A DNA stretch of 64,000 bases. Source: Artocarpus heterophyllus. Taxonomy: Eukaryota; Streptophyta; Magnoliopsida; Rosales; Moraceae. The notes under the pieces are model-generated. The model saw nothing but the letters and a program-made list of their open reading frames with translations. It made no database searches and was not told where the DNA came from. Location: positions 20,875,652 through 20,939,651 of the forward strand of contig CM046344.1 in the NCBI GenBank assembly GCA_025403435.1, in the 5' to 3' direction. Position 1 is the first letter of the stretch. The number at the start of each line of letters is the position of its first letter. Shown one piece after another: positions 23,066 to 34,881 of this stretch. Both the position numbers and the translations under genes were made by a program.

Positions 23066-24300
23066 TTAGTTTCCCTCATACTTTGGGTCAGCCATCACAT
23101 AATGATATGCTATTACCAGTACAAAAATGAAGATGCCCAGAAAGTTAGCAAAGAAACCCAAGTCTTGGTCGTTGATCATCTGTAATAGACGAACAAAAAT
23201 AACATTAAACATGACCAACACTTCGAATTATAGAATGTGGTTCAAATGTTTAGCAAACAGTATTCAAGCTGAAAACCAAGTTTGCCATAAACAATGGAGG
23301 TGGAAACATATCTGGCAACGATAAACAACAGACGACTAAGAGTTCGTTTGGTGCACGGGTTCAGAATAGTGTGGTTTAGAACTTTATAATTTGAACCATG
23401 GGTTTTAATCTTTGTGGTTTTAACGGCGGTTTAAAACAAGAATAAAACATCACATCAAGTTCAAAACAAGAACTGGCATTTAAAAAACTATGGCTTATGA
23501 AAGAAAAACGAGAATAAGAATGGTTTTTACTGTAGAGAATGATTCAAACCATATGAACTTGAGAAGATGCAAAGTTTGAATTTTGGTGGTTTTTGTTGGT
23601 TTTAAACTGCTTCCATGGTTTGAACTAGCCTTAATTATTACCCTACCAAACCCAGTTTAAACCGCCACTATAGTTTGAACCACTATAAACCCATGAACCA
23701 AACCCATGTAAAGACTGAAAAAAAATTGAGAATTTTCCATTAAGACTCAAGCACAACAACATACAGTTGTCTTGCCCTCTCTTGCGGGGTTCGAAAACCA
23801 AACGAATCACCCGCAAGACAACGATGATTGTGATCTCATCTTCAACAAATTGCCACACAACTTTGCAAATGCTTAATAAAATAGCACTAAACTGAATTCA
23901 TTACGCTTGATGCAGCCTAACAATTATGGCCTAATTTCCAGATCCTAAATACGTCATCATCTAAATCTTCAATTGCCCAACTAAGAATCTATTTTTTCTG
24001 TAGAAACTGTGATCAAGCCTTCTGAATAAAGCATGAATTCTAACGGATTGATCGATTTCGGTAGAGAAAAACCCTAGATTTAAAAACATCTAACAAAACA
24101 ACCAAGGAATCAGAGATCTATACAAAAAAGAATTATTTCCAGATCAAGGAGAGAAATTGATCAACCAAACAAAGAAAGAAAGTAGAAACTCACGGTATCT
24201 TGAGGCGGTCCCGGAGTCAACGACGATTTGCGTACGAGAGAGGGAGAGAGAGAGAGAGCCCCTGTTTCTGTTTGTTTTCTGTGCAAACAAAGATGAAATA
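23066..24300 (-). CDS. OST4: Oligosaccharyltransferase subunit OST4 (37 aa; CDS 23066-23179)
   Basis: The coding part is one short frame at 23179-23066 opening [17 protein letters not shown] and ending ADPKYEGN, 37 residues. It is nearly all one transmembrane helix with a short C-terminal tail, as expected for the plant OST4 micro-subunit. In other eukaryotes OST4 stabilises the ER oligosaccharyltransferase that N-glycosylates proteins. The ATG follows an acceptor (ATTACAG|ATG) directly. A strong donor (GATACC|GTGAGT, boundary 24194/24193) marks a 5'UTR exon about 1 kb upstream, so a 1014-bp intron (24193-23180) lies in the leader and holds a MITE. The 5' end near 24300 is a guess. It is divergent to KNL2. 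The length is normal and I see no lesion. Confidence 0.88.
23338..23704. mobile_element. MITE, copy 2, inside the OST4 leader intron
   Basis: It opens AGTTCGTTTGGTGCACGGGT and closes CCCATGAACCAAAC, an imperfect terminal inverted pair. The interior matches 13308-13738 block for block over some 370 bp. It has no coding capacity. It lies wholly inside the 5'UTR intron of OST4, so it is probably removed from the mature mRNA. Confidence 0.65.
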
Positions 24301-24434
24301 GAACTCTGCCTATTTCTGCACGTGCAAGTCACGTGTTTTTACATTAATTTATTTTAGTTCCCGCGCGGTCGATAAATGTTAAGGGGTTACACACTTTCCT
24401 AATTCAAAAAGGGCATCGGATTACGAAATTATCA
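24300..24434. promoter_or_regulatory. Compact divergent promoter of OST4 and KNL2
   Basis: The two genes point away from each other, with the OST4 leader exon below about 24300 and the KNL2 start codon at 24435. The gap holds two CACGTG G-boxes (24319-24324 and 24330-24335) and a TTCCCGCG core (24358-24365) resembling an E2F site. An E2F-type site would suit S/G2 expression of a centromere factor. Transcription starts are not mapped, so the limits are approximate. Confidence 0.5.
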
Positions 24435-27400
24435 ATGGCTTCTGCTTCTTCTTCTTCTTCTCTTCTTAAAACACCAGACACCATTGTCGATAGCAAAGCC
24501 AGATCTTCCTCCTTTTTCCGCAAAACAGTCAGCCTTTTCTCCTTCTCTCTCCTTTTCTTTTTTCTTAATATCATATATTTGTAGTTATAGACATCAGAAG
24601 TTACTTCATTTCAGTTGAATTTCTGTTTTTTTTTTTTTTTTTTTTTTTTCGGAAGGTATGCTTGTTCGATTGGTGGTTGATCAAAACCGAAAGCGATTAC
24701 AAAGGGAAGAGACTAGGCGTCGCTGGCTTCATTTGCAGAGAGTAGACTCTTCCTTTAAGCTTTTTTTTTTTTTTTTTGGTTTCTTCTCTGATTTGGGGTT
24801 TTAGGGTTTGTTTCTGTTTAAAATTTTTGAAGGAAAATGATGGTGTATAATCTGATTGATAGGCAACACCAAGCGGTGAGAATGTTTTCTTCCGCTGCAA
24901 TAGCCAAAAGATTTGACGTCTTTACTCTGGAGACGTCCGATGGTGTGAGTATTGTCATCAAAGGTTTCATCAACAAACAGAGAACCGCTGACAATGGCTT
25001 TCCTTCTGAGGCATGTCAACTCTTTTTCTTTCTTTTCTTTTTTCTTTAATGAGAAATGGACATGCCCTAATTGTGCAGAAGTCATATGTTGTGCTCACAA
25101 GTAAATTCAGTCATAGATTTGATATGAGTTTTTATTTGTATTTCTTTTTTGTTCTGACGTTTGGATTTGGTGTTCGTGTATGATATATCTGCGTTTGAAC
25201 TCAAACAGGTGTTCAAGGATTTTGTGTTTGGATTTCCTCCAAATTGGGAAAAATATGCTGAGCAATACTGTACTATTCCAGATTCTTCAGCTGGTAGTTT
25301 ACTCTGAATACTGTACTTTGATATCGATTTTTTCAAAAATAGCTAAATGATAAGCAGTTACTAAAGTGTGTATTCATTTATTCAGCGGAAAAAAAAAGTG
25401 TGTATTTTTTTTTTCTTTATGCATGACAGGTCCATACACTTGTTGACTCGTGTCATTTTTTCAACTTTTTTTTTTTTCACTTGGCATGTGGAGCAGTTTC
25501 TGGGCTTGAAAATTCTCCGAGTACTGTACAATTTTTATCAGAAGAAACTCCAAAGAAAAATGGGCATGTCATTCATGAAGATAAAAAAGAAGTCGAAGTT
25601 TCAGAAGATCAATCTCAGAAGGTGTCTGAGAATATAGTTATCCAAGCCTCGCAAGTTTCCAATTTGAATAGCCAGCATGCTGATGAGATAAAGGACAAAA
25701 TGAATGTCACACCGACTGTGTACAAGAGATATAGCGAGAGACTGAGGAATCTGAAAGGAAATCTGGAAAACCCTGCATCTAGTATCTCTTTGAAGGATGG
25801 GATAAATGTTAGTCCTACATCGAGGGCAACCACTGGGACAATAGACAACGAGAAAGTGAACATTCCGTTAGGTGGGACCATTCAGTCTATGAGTAAACTA
25901 GACATGTCTGGGAATTCTCCTGATCACGTGTTGGCTAAAATTAGAAGCAAAACGAAGGAGAATCCAATCAAAGTTTTTGGGTTGGTGGCCGAAAACAATA
26001 ACTTGAACACACTTCCAGTAGTTTCAGATCCTGAGAACAGTCTTGTTCAAATTGAATTAGGAGGTGGAACCGTTCCCGTTTCATCTGGCAATGGACTACA
26101 AGAATCAGTGGGGGCAAATGTGGCTGAAAAATTAGGTGATGGATCTGTAAAAGATGGTCCACAGCAGACTTCCAAATCCAAAGTAGGGAGAAAACCTCAA
26201 AATGTTAATGCTAAAGGTATTAATCAGGTTAGGAGAAAACTAAATATGTCTGGGAAGTCTCCCGTTCGCTTGTCGGCTAAAATTAGAAGCAGAGTGAAGG
26301 ATAAGAAAAATCTTGTTCAAAATGAATTAGGAGGTGGATGCTTACCCATTTCATCTGGCAATGAGCTACAGGAGCCAATGGATGCAAACATGGCTGAAAA
26401 ACTAGGTGATGGATCTGTAAAAAATGGTCCGCAGCAGACTGCCAAATCTAAACAAGGAATAAAAACTAAAAATGTGAATACCAAAGGTATCATTCAGGCT
26501 TGACTTCTTGGTTGATTAGCTAGTTCACACTTTGGTCTTGGTTATAAACTTCAAACTGTTGGACATTGCAGCTGCAAAAGAAACTGATGCTAAAGAAGAA
26601 AGCACGCCAACGAATAAACCAAAGAGGAAAATTATCTTTGAGAAACAAGTAAGCTGGTTATAGTAAGATAATTTATTGTTTTTTAAACTTTCGATTGAAT
26701 TAATTGAAATTGGATTGTATAAATCTAGAGTGTTAACTTACATCATGGTCAAATGATTACAGATTTTCTTTCATGACAAAGTATTCATTGTATATTAACA
26801 TCTTGATTTTAGCTAACTGTTAATCTATGCGAAATCATCCATTATGATTTGGAGGGAAAAAGAATGATAGTTGTGAAGAACTTGATCGTATGTTTGTATG
26901 ACTAGATTTATTTAACATGTGAACATAATTCGGTTATCTATTATCACCATATAGTGTTGCAAAGGATCCTGGATATATATACAGATATATTTGATAATCA
27001 TCCTGAATTATTTTTTTTATCTGTGTTCATAAAAGTTTGTTATAGATCACATTTAGATGGGTGTAGATTTATTGCATTTGGTTTGTGCGTGTTTCAATTA
27101 AAGATTGCATTTGGAGCCTTTAGAGCTGGGTGCCATTTATTTAAAGCTCGATGCATTTCTGTTTTTTCCTATGTTTAGGTACTTCATCAATCTTCTGAAG
27201 ACAAGGCAAAAACGACTATGGTTTCTCCAGAATGTTTGACGTATGGACGATCCAGATATGGTGGCTTTGCTGCCCTTATCTCTCTCTCTCGCTCTCTCTC
27301 TCTATCTCTCCCCTAAAATATATAATTAGGAATTTAAGTTTATCTCTCTATCTCTTATACATAATTAGAATTTAAGTCTCTCTCTTCATGTAGCATATTA

Positions 27401-28384
27401 TTGATGAGGAGCATGATATATATAACTAGGAATTTAAGATTATGTTTATGAATGAATATATAACTAGTTATTTCATTTCGCTTTAAATAAGTTTAGTAAC
27501 TGTATTTTCAATTTACTCTTGGTTGATGAATCAATATTGAGATTCCTGATTCCCTCCTCTTTCAGTCTCGTTCTATCTCTAGAATTTTCTCTTTGCTCTC
27601 TCTCTCTAATCTCTGGTCTGTCTCAAATTCTGTTTCATTTCAATTGGTTCTCTTAGTCATGTAAAAGATATTTCTGGGATTACAATCATTCATATTGACA
27701 GTACCACATATCTTTGTAAAGCTATTGCCATGAAGATACGATTTTTGCATTACTCGAATCATGCTTATCTGTTTGGTTGGTTTGAATACGTTACAGGGAG
27801 GTTGTTGCTACCAACCATGGAATTCTGGCGGAATCAAATTCCAATTTATGATTCGGTTAGTACCGTTTAGTGGTATCTGATCATTGCTAACTTTTCTTTT
27901 GCTATGTTTGTCAAACATGCACACGTCCATTGTTACATTCACTTCTGTTGCTTGATGATGTTTTCAGGATCGTACCATTACAAGAATCGAAGGAGACCTG
28001 CCTGTGCTAGTACCACCAAGAGGTTTGTACCTTGTAACTGATAGTGAACAGATGATTCTGTGGGAATTTTTTTTTTTTTTTTGGTGGGGTGTTGGAAATA
28101 AAGTGAAAACAGTAATCTCTGTTAGAAGCCAAACCAAATCCTAAAAAATTCTAAATGATCCAAGATGCAACCAAAACATCTGATTATTCAGGTCTTGCAA
28201 CGGATGATGTTGCTTTGACAATAGGCTTTAAAAGGCCGTTGTTGTATTTAAATTTCTCCACTTTTTTATTTTTTTTTTCTTTTTTCCTGCTAAAATAGGA
28301 CTTCAAGTATATTTAGCCGCTGCTAATTCTTTTTCTTCCTTGTTAGGGAGTAGATCGGAGCCTCAGAAAAAGCAAAAGCGGTAA
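24435..28384 (+). CDS. KNL2: KNL2, kinetochore/CENH3-loading protein with SANTA and CENPC-k (570 aa)
   Basis: Ten exons join in phase: 24435-24527, 24656-24741, 24863-25010, 25209-25293, 25497-26486, 26572-26648, 27179-27260, 27797-27855, 27968-28022, 28347-28384. The total is 1713 nt, close to the Arabidopsis length of about 600 aa. The SANTA domain spans residues 28-125 (FFRKTVCLFDWWLIK ... FVFGFPPNWE). The CENPC-k motif spans 513-547 (GRSRYGRLLLP, EFWRNQIPIYDSDR). The tail is basic (KKQKR). Having both makes this the alpha-type KNL2, which recognises centromeric nucleosomes and is needed to load CENH3. Exon 5 is large and low-complexity with an internal duplication. Intron 3 uses a GC donor (GAG|GCATGT). 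All splice sites were chosen by phase and by remembered homologues. No lesion is seen. Confidence 0.9.
25904..26503 (+). repeat. Internal duplication in KNL2 exon 5
   Basis: Residues 274-383 and 388-468 are two copies of one block: MSGNSPDHVLAKIRSK versus MSGKSPVRLSAKIRSR, LVQIELGGG versus LVQNELGGG, ANVAEKLGDGSVKDGPQQT versus ANMAEKLGDGSVKNGPQQT, and NVNAKGI versus NVNTKGI. Copy two lacks about 25 residues after the first motif. The exon 5 donor (AAAG|GTATC) falls in copy two, and copy one keeps the matching AAAGGTATT. Confidence 0.85.
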
Positions 28385-28956
28385 AGGTCAGTTGCTTCAG
28401 CTTTTCTAGTATGAAAATTAAAAAACATTTCTGGAGTTGTTATTTATTTAGTTTTCTTTTTGAGAAGAGTCTTCTAATCATAGAACAAATTCATCAGAGG
28501 TTAGACTTGTCGCCTAATCATTCGACGGAATCCCGTATGGCCAAGTAATAAATCTTATACTCGCCTGCGTCACTAAATGTTGAACTAGAAGTATCTTTTT
28601 GAAAAGCCGGTCCTCACGGATAGTACAACAAGATGGCAGATGTTACTCTTGGGAGAGAGTGCCTCCCAATAGGACCGAATTTCAACCTAGTGCCGCCTTC
28701 AGGTGCCATCGGAATCCGGAATCATTGATGTGGATTCCGTTGATAAGCAAAAGAATGTCAAAGCACTTCTCATTACACAAAGCAAAAATAAACAAATTAT
28801 TGTTTAAAGTTTCTTCAAACTTTGTCGCGTATTTATCATAAAGTATATATATCTTTGTGTAGTATGGTAACTGAGTTGAAAATGTAATACGAGAAAAAAA
28901 AAAAAAAAACCGTTGTAGACAATGAATTTCAATGAGTGAAAAAAAACCAGACACTT
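28385..28956. other. KNL2 downstream region, no further gene
   Basis: Likely 3'UTR at first, then unremarkable sequence. Two short overlapping frames on opposite strands near 28600-28950 have no recognisable motif. Confidence 0.4.
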
Positions 28957-29115
28957 AGGGTGTTTGGCAAGCATATTTAGAACTAACTTTATGGTTCAAA
29001 ATATTGTACCATGTAATAGATTTATATTGTAGCAATTTTTGGCTTTTTAATATAGTATGTGAGAGCTTTATACTATTATCTAATTAACCAACTTTACCAA
29101 ATGCTCTTTTAAGGC
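28957..29115. mobile_element. Short Tourist-like MITE
   Basis: It opens GGGTGTTTGGCAAG and closes TTTACCAAATGCTC, an inverted pair of about 13 bases with mismatches. The interior has the 'gtgagagcttta' motif shared with the units near 4350, 40421 and 57760. Target duplication is unclear. Confidence 0.45.
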
Positions 29116-29554
29116 AAATTATATTTGTATGTCCTCCATTGGAGTATTCACTCAATCGTTATTAGGATGTCATCTTATTTGGTCTATCCTTGAGGTAGTT
29201 GTGTGCATATAGTTTTCAGGTTTTAGATTATTAGATAATAAATATCACTTGCCATAATACTAATAAATTACTTGAAATTCTTATCATTAGAAAATAAAAA
29301 TCACTTGCCACGTTACTGAGATTATTTGAAATCCTTATTATTATGTATTTTCTTTTGCCGGGCACAAGTAGTTACTTATCCATTTTGCAATGTACTAGTT
29401 ATTCTAATGTATAGTGCTTAAGGTATGTCTTTGAGTTCTCTTTTTTTTTTTTTTTTTAATATAAAGCTTAAGTTAATAATTATAGGCATCCTATGCATAT
29501 TAGCGTTATAATTGGCCACAATTGCTTGTGATTAGAAAATTTTGAAGTCCAAAA

Positions 29555-32500
29555 TAGAGATGTCAAAATGGGGTTGGGTTTAATAGGCCGGCACAAGCAC
29601 GGCACGTTAGAAAGTAGGCATGGTATGGCATGACAAGATTATTAAATGGGCTTAGTTTGTCCTGCTTATTAAATGGGCTGTGTTTGGTGTAACTTTGGGC
29701 ACGTAGCATGTTAAGGTACAACACAATAAAGGCCCGGCACGAGCACGAGCAAGAGCAACGGCACTGGCACGGGTACATTAAAAGCACGCTTAAGGTTCAA
29801 TTATAAATACGATTAAAATATGCAATTTAAAATTAATTTTACTAATATATTTTATATTTTTATAAATATTTTTATAAGGAAGTGCTAAATTTCTAATAGA
29901 TTTGATATAAATAATCATACTAATCTTCTTTAATTTATATAAAAAAACTAAATAATAGAAACCACATTGTACATGATTCTATAATGTCGTCTTTAGAAAA
30001 AGATTATTTTTTTTTATCAATAATGCACTTTCTTTTATTACGATTTAGTGTTTTTTTTTTTTTGTAAATTTAATATTAGGTCGGAGAAATATGCATTCAG
30101 AGCTAAAAGTATAACAAAAAGCACGAATATCGATACAGGCATGAGCACGGCCTAAGCACTTTATGAGCATGGTCCATTAACAAATGGGTTAGGTTTGATA
30201 CTACAAAAATTAACCGAGTTGGGTCTAGCACAACACGATAAATAAAAAGATTATTTTTTTTTATTAATAATGCACTTTCTTTTGTTACAATTTAGTGTTT
30301 TCTTTTTTTTTTTTGTAAGTTTAATATTAAGCAAGAGAAATACACATTAAAAGCTAAAAGTACAATTAAAAAGCAAGAATATTGATACGGGCACGAGCAC
30401 AGCCCAAGCACGTCATGGCCACATCATATTAATAAACGGGCTATAGGTTGGGTTTGATATCACAAAAAAATTTAACTGGGTTGGGCCTAGCACGGCACGA
30501 TAAATAAATGGGTAGACCTAGGCATAGTCGAGACACGTTTGTGTCTAAACTAAATAAGCCGAGCTGGGTTGGGCCAATCCATTTGACATCTCCAGTCCAA
30601 AAACAAAGGTTGTGAATCAGAAGAGTAAAAGTTGAAAAGAGAACGAGGGAGGCTGTCTTGTTTTGTAATATAGAAGGTATAAAAAGATAAATATCGCAAA
30701 CCAATTTTTGTTCTCAATTTAAACTAATTCCTCTTACCTAAACTTTGGCCTAAGTGACACACACATTGGGTATTATAAAGTACGATTAAAAGCACGCTAC
30801 AAGCACGCTTAGGGTTCAATTATAAATACGATTAAAATATGCAATTTAAAACTAATTTTACGAATATATTTTTTATTTTTATAAATATTTTTATAGGGAA
30901 GTTCTAAATTTCTAATAGATTTGATTAAAAAAGAAAAAAGATCAAATAGATTTTTTGTAGTTGATAAATTGTCAATTGCTAATATATACTTATCATTATT
31001 GATTTATATAAAAATTAAATAATAGAAATCACACTGTACATGATTCTGTAATGTTGTTGTCCTTAGAAAAAGATTATTTTTTATCAATAATACACTTTCT
31101 TTTGTTACGATTTAGTGTTTTCATTTTTTTTTTGTAAATTTAATATTAGGTGGGAAAAATACACATTAAGAGCTAAAAGGACAATTAAAAAGCACGAATA
31201 TCGATACAGGTATGAGCACGGCCTAAGCACTTCATGAGCACGGTCCATTAATAAATGGGCTATGGGTTGCGTTTGATACCATAAAAATTAATTGGGTTGG
31301 GTCTAGCATAGCACGATAAATAAAAACATTATTTTTTTTTATCAATAACGCACTTTCTTTTGTTACGATTTAGTGTTTTTTTTTTGTAAATTAATATTAG
31401 ACAAGAGAAATACACATTAAAAGCTAAAAGTACAACAAAAAGCACAAATATTGATACAGGCATGAGCATGGCCCAAGAACTTCATAGGCACATCACATTA
31501 ATAAATGGGCTATGGGTTAAGTTTGATACCACAAAAAAATTTAACTAAGTTGAGCCTAGCACAACACGATAAATAAATGGGCAGACTTAAGCACGGTCAA
31601 GGCACATTTGTGTCTAAACTAAATAAGCCGAGCTAGGCTGGGTCAACCCATTTGACATCTCAAGTCCAAAAACAAAGGTTGTGAATCGGAAGAATAAAAG
31701 TTGAAAAGAGAACGGGGGAGGCTGCCTTATTTTGTAATATGGAGAGTATAAAAAGATAAATATCGCAAACCAATTTTTGGTCTCAATTTAAACTAATTCC
31801 ACTTACCTAAATTTTGGCCTAAATGACACACACATTGGGCATTATAAGTACGATTAAAAGCACGTTACGGGTACATTAAAAGCACCCTTAGGGTCCAATT
31901 ATAAATACGATTAAAATATGCAATTAAAAACTAATTTTACTGAAGTTCTAAATTTCTAATAGATTTGATTAAAAAAAAAAGATCAAATAGATTTTTTGTT
32001 GTTAGTAAATTGTCAATTGCCAATATATACTTATCCTCTTTGATTTATATGAAAAACTAAATAATGGAAACCGCACTGTACATGATTCTATAATGTTGTT
32101 GTCATTAGAAAAAGATTATTTTTTATCAATAATGTACTTTCTTTTGTTACGAGTTAGTGTTTTTATTTTTATTTTTGTAAATTTAATATTAGACAAGAGA
32201 AATACACATTAAGAGCTAAAAGTACAACAAAAAACACGAATATCGATATAGGCATGAGGACGGCCTAAGCACTTTATGAGCACAATCCATTAATAAATGG
32301 GCTATGGGTTGGGTTTGATACCACAAAAATTAATTGGGTTGGATCTAGTACGGCATGATAAATAAAAAGATTATTTTTTATCAATAATGTACTTTCTTTT
32401 GTTATGATTTAGTGTTTTTATTTTTTTTTTTGTAAATTTAATATTAGGCAAGAGAAATACACATTACGAGCTAAAAGTACAACACAAAGCACGAATATCG

Positions 32501-33524
32501 GTACAGGCATAAGCACGGCCCAAGCACTTCATGGGCACATCCTATTAATAAATGAAAACTTTGGTCTCAATTTAATCTAATTCCTCTTACCTAAACTTTG
32601 GCCTAAGTGACACACACATTGGGCATTATAAGCACGATTAAAAGCACGCTACGGGTATGTTAAAGGCACGTTTAGGGTCCAACTATAAGTATGATTAAAA
32701 TATGTAATTTAAAACTAATTTTACTAATATATTTTTTATTTTTATAAATATTTTTTATAAGAAAGTTCTAGATTTCTAATAGATTTGATTAAAAAAGAAA
32801 AAAGATCAAATAGATTCTTTGTTGTTGGTATATTGTCAATTGCCAATGTATACTTATCCTCTTTGATTTATATGAAAAGCTAAATAATAAAAACCACACT
32901 GTACATGATTCTATAATATTGTTGTCCTTAGAAAAATATTATTTTTTTTATCAATAATGCACTTTCTTTTGTTACAATTTAGTGTTTTTTTTTTGTAAAT
33001 TTAATGTTACAGAGGAGAAATACACATTAAGAGCTAAAAGCACAACAAAAAGCACGAATATCAATACGGGCACGAGCACGGCCCAAGCACTTCATGAGCA
33101 CGGTTCATTTATAAATGGGCTTTGTGGTTGGGTTTGATACCACAAAAATTAACTGGGTTGGGTGTAGCACGACACGATAAATAAAAAGATTATTTTTTAT
33201 CAATAAGGCATTTTCTTTTATTACGATTTAGTGTTTTCATTCTTTTTTGTAAATTTAATATTAGGCAAGAGAAATACACATTAAGAGCTAACAGTACAAC
33301 AAAAAGCATGAGAATCGATATGTGCACGAGCATGGCTCAAGCACTTCATGGACACATCCTATTAATAAATGCGCTAGGGGTTGGGTTTGATACCACAAAA
33401 ATTAACTGGGTCGGGCTTAGCACGGCATGATAAATAAATAGGCAGACCTAGGCACAGTCGAGGCACGTTTGTGTCTAAATTACATAAGCCGAGCCGGGTT
33501 GGGCTAGCCCATTTGACATCTCTA
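29555..33524. mobile_element. hAT-type element expanded by internal tandem duplication
   Basis: The left end is TAGAGATGTCAAAATGGG and the right end CCCATTTGACATCTCTA, near-perfect inverted repeats fitting the hAT pattern. Both sides carry the exact 8-bp GTCCAAAA (29547-29554 and 33525-33532). No transposase frame is present. Inside, the sequence repeats in units of about 1.07 kb that also contain copies of the right end and of the host DNA next to it. The similar frames at 30441 and 33374 on the minus strand are repeats of one non-coding block. Confidence 0.75.
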
Positions 33525-33712
33525 GTCCAAAAACAAAGGTTGTGAATTAGAAGAGTAAAAGTTGAGAAGAGAATAAGGGAGGCTGCCTTGTTTCGTAATA
33601 TGGAGGGTATAAGAAGATTAATGTCGCAAACCAATTTTTGGTCTCAATTTAAACTAATTCCTCTTACATAAACTTTGGCCTAGGTGGCACACACATTGGG
33701 CATTTGCAATCC
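29785..33712. repeat. Tandem array: about 1.07 kb units, each with two ~250-bp subrepeats
   Basis: The host-derived marker 'cctaagtgacacacacattgggcatt' family ends units near 30770, 31845, 32625 and 33700, giving spacings of about 1068, 785 (a deleted unit) and 1080. The subrepeat starting 'gattatttttt..atcaataatgcacttt' occurs near 30002, 30249, 31072, 31327, 32114, 32369, 32937 and 33188. That is two per unit, 247-255 bases apart. The third unit lacks the block with the right element end. Confidence 0.8.
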
Positions 33713-34819
33713 CTAGATGTGAGGGGAGGGAGACTCTTGGGTACAAATTCTTACTCATGAGCTCAAGTGCTTTACCCATGAGCTTAAGTGCAAACTCATT
33801 TAAACTCAACTAAGTCACCATGCCTTAACAACGTAGGACTTTTTATTTTAGCATTCTTTTCAACAAAATTCCATTTCAATAGGCATACTGTGATCATCAA
33901 CAGAGAATACAGATCTTCTATCACCCGTCGTTTATATAAAGTAGATCCCACTTTAATTTGGTCCTAAAAAGGTTCTTGGCAATAGTTTATCAAACCATTT
34001 TTTCAACAATATTATGCTTAGGTACTCACGAGACCTTGTGTTGCATATATTGCCCTCACGTGGATGCCCAACAAAAAGCTACCATGAACAAGCACGCACT
34101 ATCTTTGTCACTAAAAGGCAAATCGTTGGACATCTTCCAAGTGCGAACAGAGATTACCACTCCTTTATCCTTGGGTCACATGGGAAAGAAGGAGCTATCT
34201 AGGACCCGTTAATAATTATAGTTTTCACGTTTGGTGATGAATATAATGCTATTCCATTGGCTTCAAATTGATCATAAATTGTTCCAGCCTCTCATTATCA
34301 TTTTTGACTTTCTGTATTGGTGGGAAATAAGCATGGCATGGGATAGAGATTTGTGACCATTAACCTCTAACCTCTCATTATCATCTTCTGGTCATAAAAT
34401 AGAGAAAAATATTGATATTATACATATGTATACACACAATATACATATATATATGCGTATATATATATATATATATAGGGAAGATGGCTAATATTTGACA
34501 TCAATGGTATTATTATTGGTGAAGACATTACAAATTCAGTTGAATAGATATCACAGGATTCATCTCAAAATAGCAGCCACTTGAGGCGTTTAGCAAGAAT
34601 TTTTATCTTTTGCAAGACTTCCGTGATTATTCATCCAAAATCATGAGAGTTTTGATAGACATAATTTTGTAAGCTTTCTAGTACTAGTCTTGAGATAAGA
34701 TATATATCAATATCGATAATTAAACTAAAGCGTCTGGAATCAAGTTCTAACATCAAAATTTTAATTGTTACAGTGTATAGTTTTCACATACTACAATTCT
34801 TTATAAATAAAATTCTCTC

Positions 34820-34881
<62 letters not shown>

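Noticed and set aside
24144..24357. Overlapping frames on both strands at the OST4 leader exon
   Set aside because: They span a GA microsatellite and the inferred exon-intron boundary; the OST4 frame downstream is far better supported.
30441..33634. Two similar minus-strand frames (opening MVCDIYLFIPSIL and MVCDINLLIPSIL)
   Set aside because: They are copies of one block of the tandem array that includes host flank and element end. Similarity comes from duplication, not from coding constraint.
29785..33712. CRISPR-like regular spacing
   Set aside because: Units are 250 bp and 1.07 kb with no short repeat-spacer pattern, and this is a plant nuclear genome.
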